Source: an uncultured Pelagibacteraceae bacterium
GTDB taxonomy: Bacteria > Pseudomonadota > Alphaproteobacteria > Pelagibacterales > Pelagibacteraceae
NCBI GenBank assembly: GCA_902592375.1
Contig: CACJEG010000003.1
Location: forward strand, 85,327-149,326
Direction: 5' to 3'
DNA length: 64,000 bases
The notes beneath the pieces were generated by a model that was not told the DNA's origin, made no database searches, and worked only from the letters and a program-made list of their open reading frames with translations. Shown in pieces: positions 63,216 through 64,000 of the stretch. Every line of letters starts with the position of its first letter. Within the stretch, counting starts at the first letter, position 1. A program made the position numbers and the translations under genes.

Positions 63216-63922
63216 TAGCTAACATTCCATCTATATCCACTACCATACCTAGTTTCAATAGCTGAAAAATCAGGATCTACTTTTTTAAATTTTTTTCTAA
63301 TTCGTTTTACGTGACTATCAATAGTTCTGTCCTCAATATCGGTGTCCTCTCTATAAGCTATATCCATAAGCTGAGCTCTTTCTTTAATTATACCAGGTCT
63401 CTTTGCTAATTCTTTAACGATTAAAAACTCAGTTGTCGTCAATTTATCAGGCAGCTGTTTTCCATTCCATTCACACTCGAGTTGTGATGGATCTAATTTT
63501 AATCTTCCATGAGATATCAGGCTTTTATTTTCCTCTAAAATGTTATTTGAATCTTTTTTTCTTAACTGCACTCTAATTCTTTCAATCAAGACTTTTATGG
63601 AAAAACCTCCTGATTTTTTTACAAAATCATCTGCACCCAGCTTTAGACCTAACAACTCATCAATTTCATCATCTTTAGATGTTAAAAAAATTACTGGCAA
63701 GGAAGTTTTTTTTCGAAGTTTTTTTAGTAATTCTTCTCCATCCATCTTAGGCATCTTTATATCTATGACTGCTAAGTCGGGTGGCATTCTGGTTAAACCG
63801 ATTAATGCACTTTCACCATCAATGTACGTTTGAACTTTAAAACCCTCTTTTTCTAATGCGATACTCAAACTTGTTAAAATATTTCTATCATCATCTATCA
63901 AGGCTATTGTTTGTTTTTGCAT
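63215..63922 (-). CDS. chvI: ChvI-like response regulator (OmpR family)
   Basis: A 235-residue response regulator. The receiver domain (1-120) has the acidic pocket IDDDR near 9, the phospho-acceptor aspartate in AVIDIKMPKMDGEEL near 54, and the conserved lysine in FLTSKDDEI near 102. The C-terminal winged helix (about 140-235) has TTEFLIVKELAKRPG and RTIDSHVKRIRKKF. It is the first gene of the leftward run, followed by chvG (1-bp overlap). The 78 bp to its right (63923-64000) carry its upstream region, in which I can assign nothing. Confidence 0.93.
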   Translation of the reverse strand: MQKQTIALIDDDRNILTSLSIALEKEGFKVQTYIDGESALIGLTRMPPDLAVIDIKMPKMDGEELLKKLRKKTSLPVIFLTSKDDEIDELLGLKLGADDFVKKSGGFSIKVLIERIRVQLRKKDSNNILEENKSLISHGRLKLDPSQLECEWNGKQLPDKLTTTEFLIVKELAKRPGIIKERAQLMDIAYREDTDIEDRTIDSHVKRIRKKFKKVDPDFSAIETRYGSGYRWNVS

Positions 63923-64000
63923 AAAATAGTTTAAAAATACTAAATTGTCCTAATTTGGGCAATGTTATAAATTAATGCAACATACCCCAATTATCTCCAA

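Noticed and set aside
63975-64000. ATG opening a short rightward frame (MQHTPIIS) at the window edge
   Set aside because: Only eight codons visible; cannot be told from chance. It could be the start of a divergent gene, but no family can be named.

Overview
The window reads as a stretch of chromosome from a streamlined marine alphaproteobacterium of the SAR11 group (Candidatus Pelagibacter or a close relative). The grounds are very AT-rich DNA, lysine/asparagine/isoleucine-rich proteins, almost no intergenic space (no gap above about 140 bp), many start/stop overlaps, and alphaproteobacterial gene neighbourhoods such as chvI-chvG-ahcY, lspA followed by a DUF3035 lipoprotein, and tsaE-amgK-murU. 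I see no tRNA, rRNA, CRISPR array, insertion sequence, integrase or prophage gene. The species is an inference from style and gene order, not from a marker gene.

Layout. 1-4.9 kb: lipid A/LPS block on + (msbA, waaA, lpxK, lpxL-like), preceded by the tail of one more gene. 4.9-8.1 kb: DUF2093, purD, rsmD and a short phosphoglucose isomerase. 8.1-13.3 kb: a leftward run HAD hydrolase-ribF-ileS-lspA-DUF3035 lipoprotein-pgi. 13.4-15.5 kb: groES-groEL with a heat-shock-type promoter and a strong terminator. 15.5-32.3 kb: mixed housekeeping and envelope genes (SGNH acyltransferase, typA, tldD/tldE, cyclopropane synthase, glycosyltransferase, oligopeptidase B). Among them is a lysine-rich coiled-coil protein with no function I recognise. 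32.3-32.8 kb: hsp20.

32.9-49.3 kb is the most coherent block, a purine scavenging and degradation island. It has an NCS2 permease of xanthine/urate type, a four-component BMP-family nucleoside ABC transporter operon headed by a deaminase, and a leftward operon (HIU hydrolase, xdhA, xdhB, guanine deaminase, the membrane part of urate oxidase PuuD, a purine phosphoribosyltransferase). Facing it is a divergent rightward operon (uraD, allantoicase, ureidoglycolate lyase, allantoinase PuuE). A free-standing cytochrome c sits at the end and may replace the cytochrome domain that PuuD lacks here. Together these encode every step from guanine or xanthine to glyoxylate plus two ureas, with electrons passed to NAD and the respiratory chain.

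49.3-57.6 kb: DUF1330, an AlkA-type glycosylase, an EamA transporter, then msrA-sulfurtransferase-RND efflux pump, a transglycosylase lipoprotein and a VanZ-like protein. 57.6-64 kb: gpmA, then a leftward run chvI-chvG-ahcY-tsaE-amgK-murU. This run lacks the hprK/PTS genes that separate chvG from ahcY in many other alphaproteobacteria.

The pathways and families named are established. What may be less well described is the compact purine island with its split PuuD/cytochrome arrangement, the shared palindromic sites near its promoters, and a few lineage-specific proteins of unknown role.
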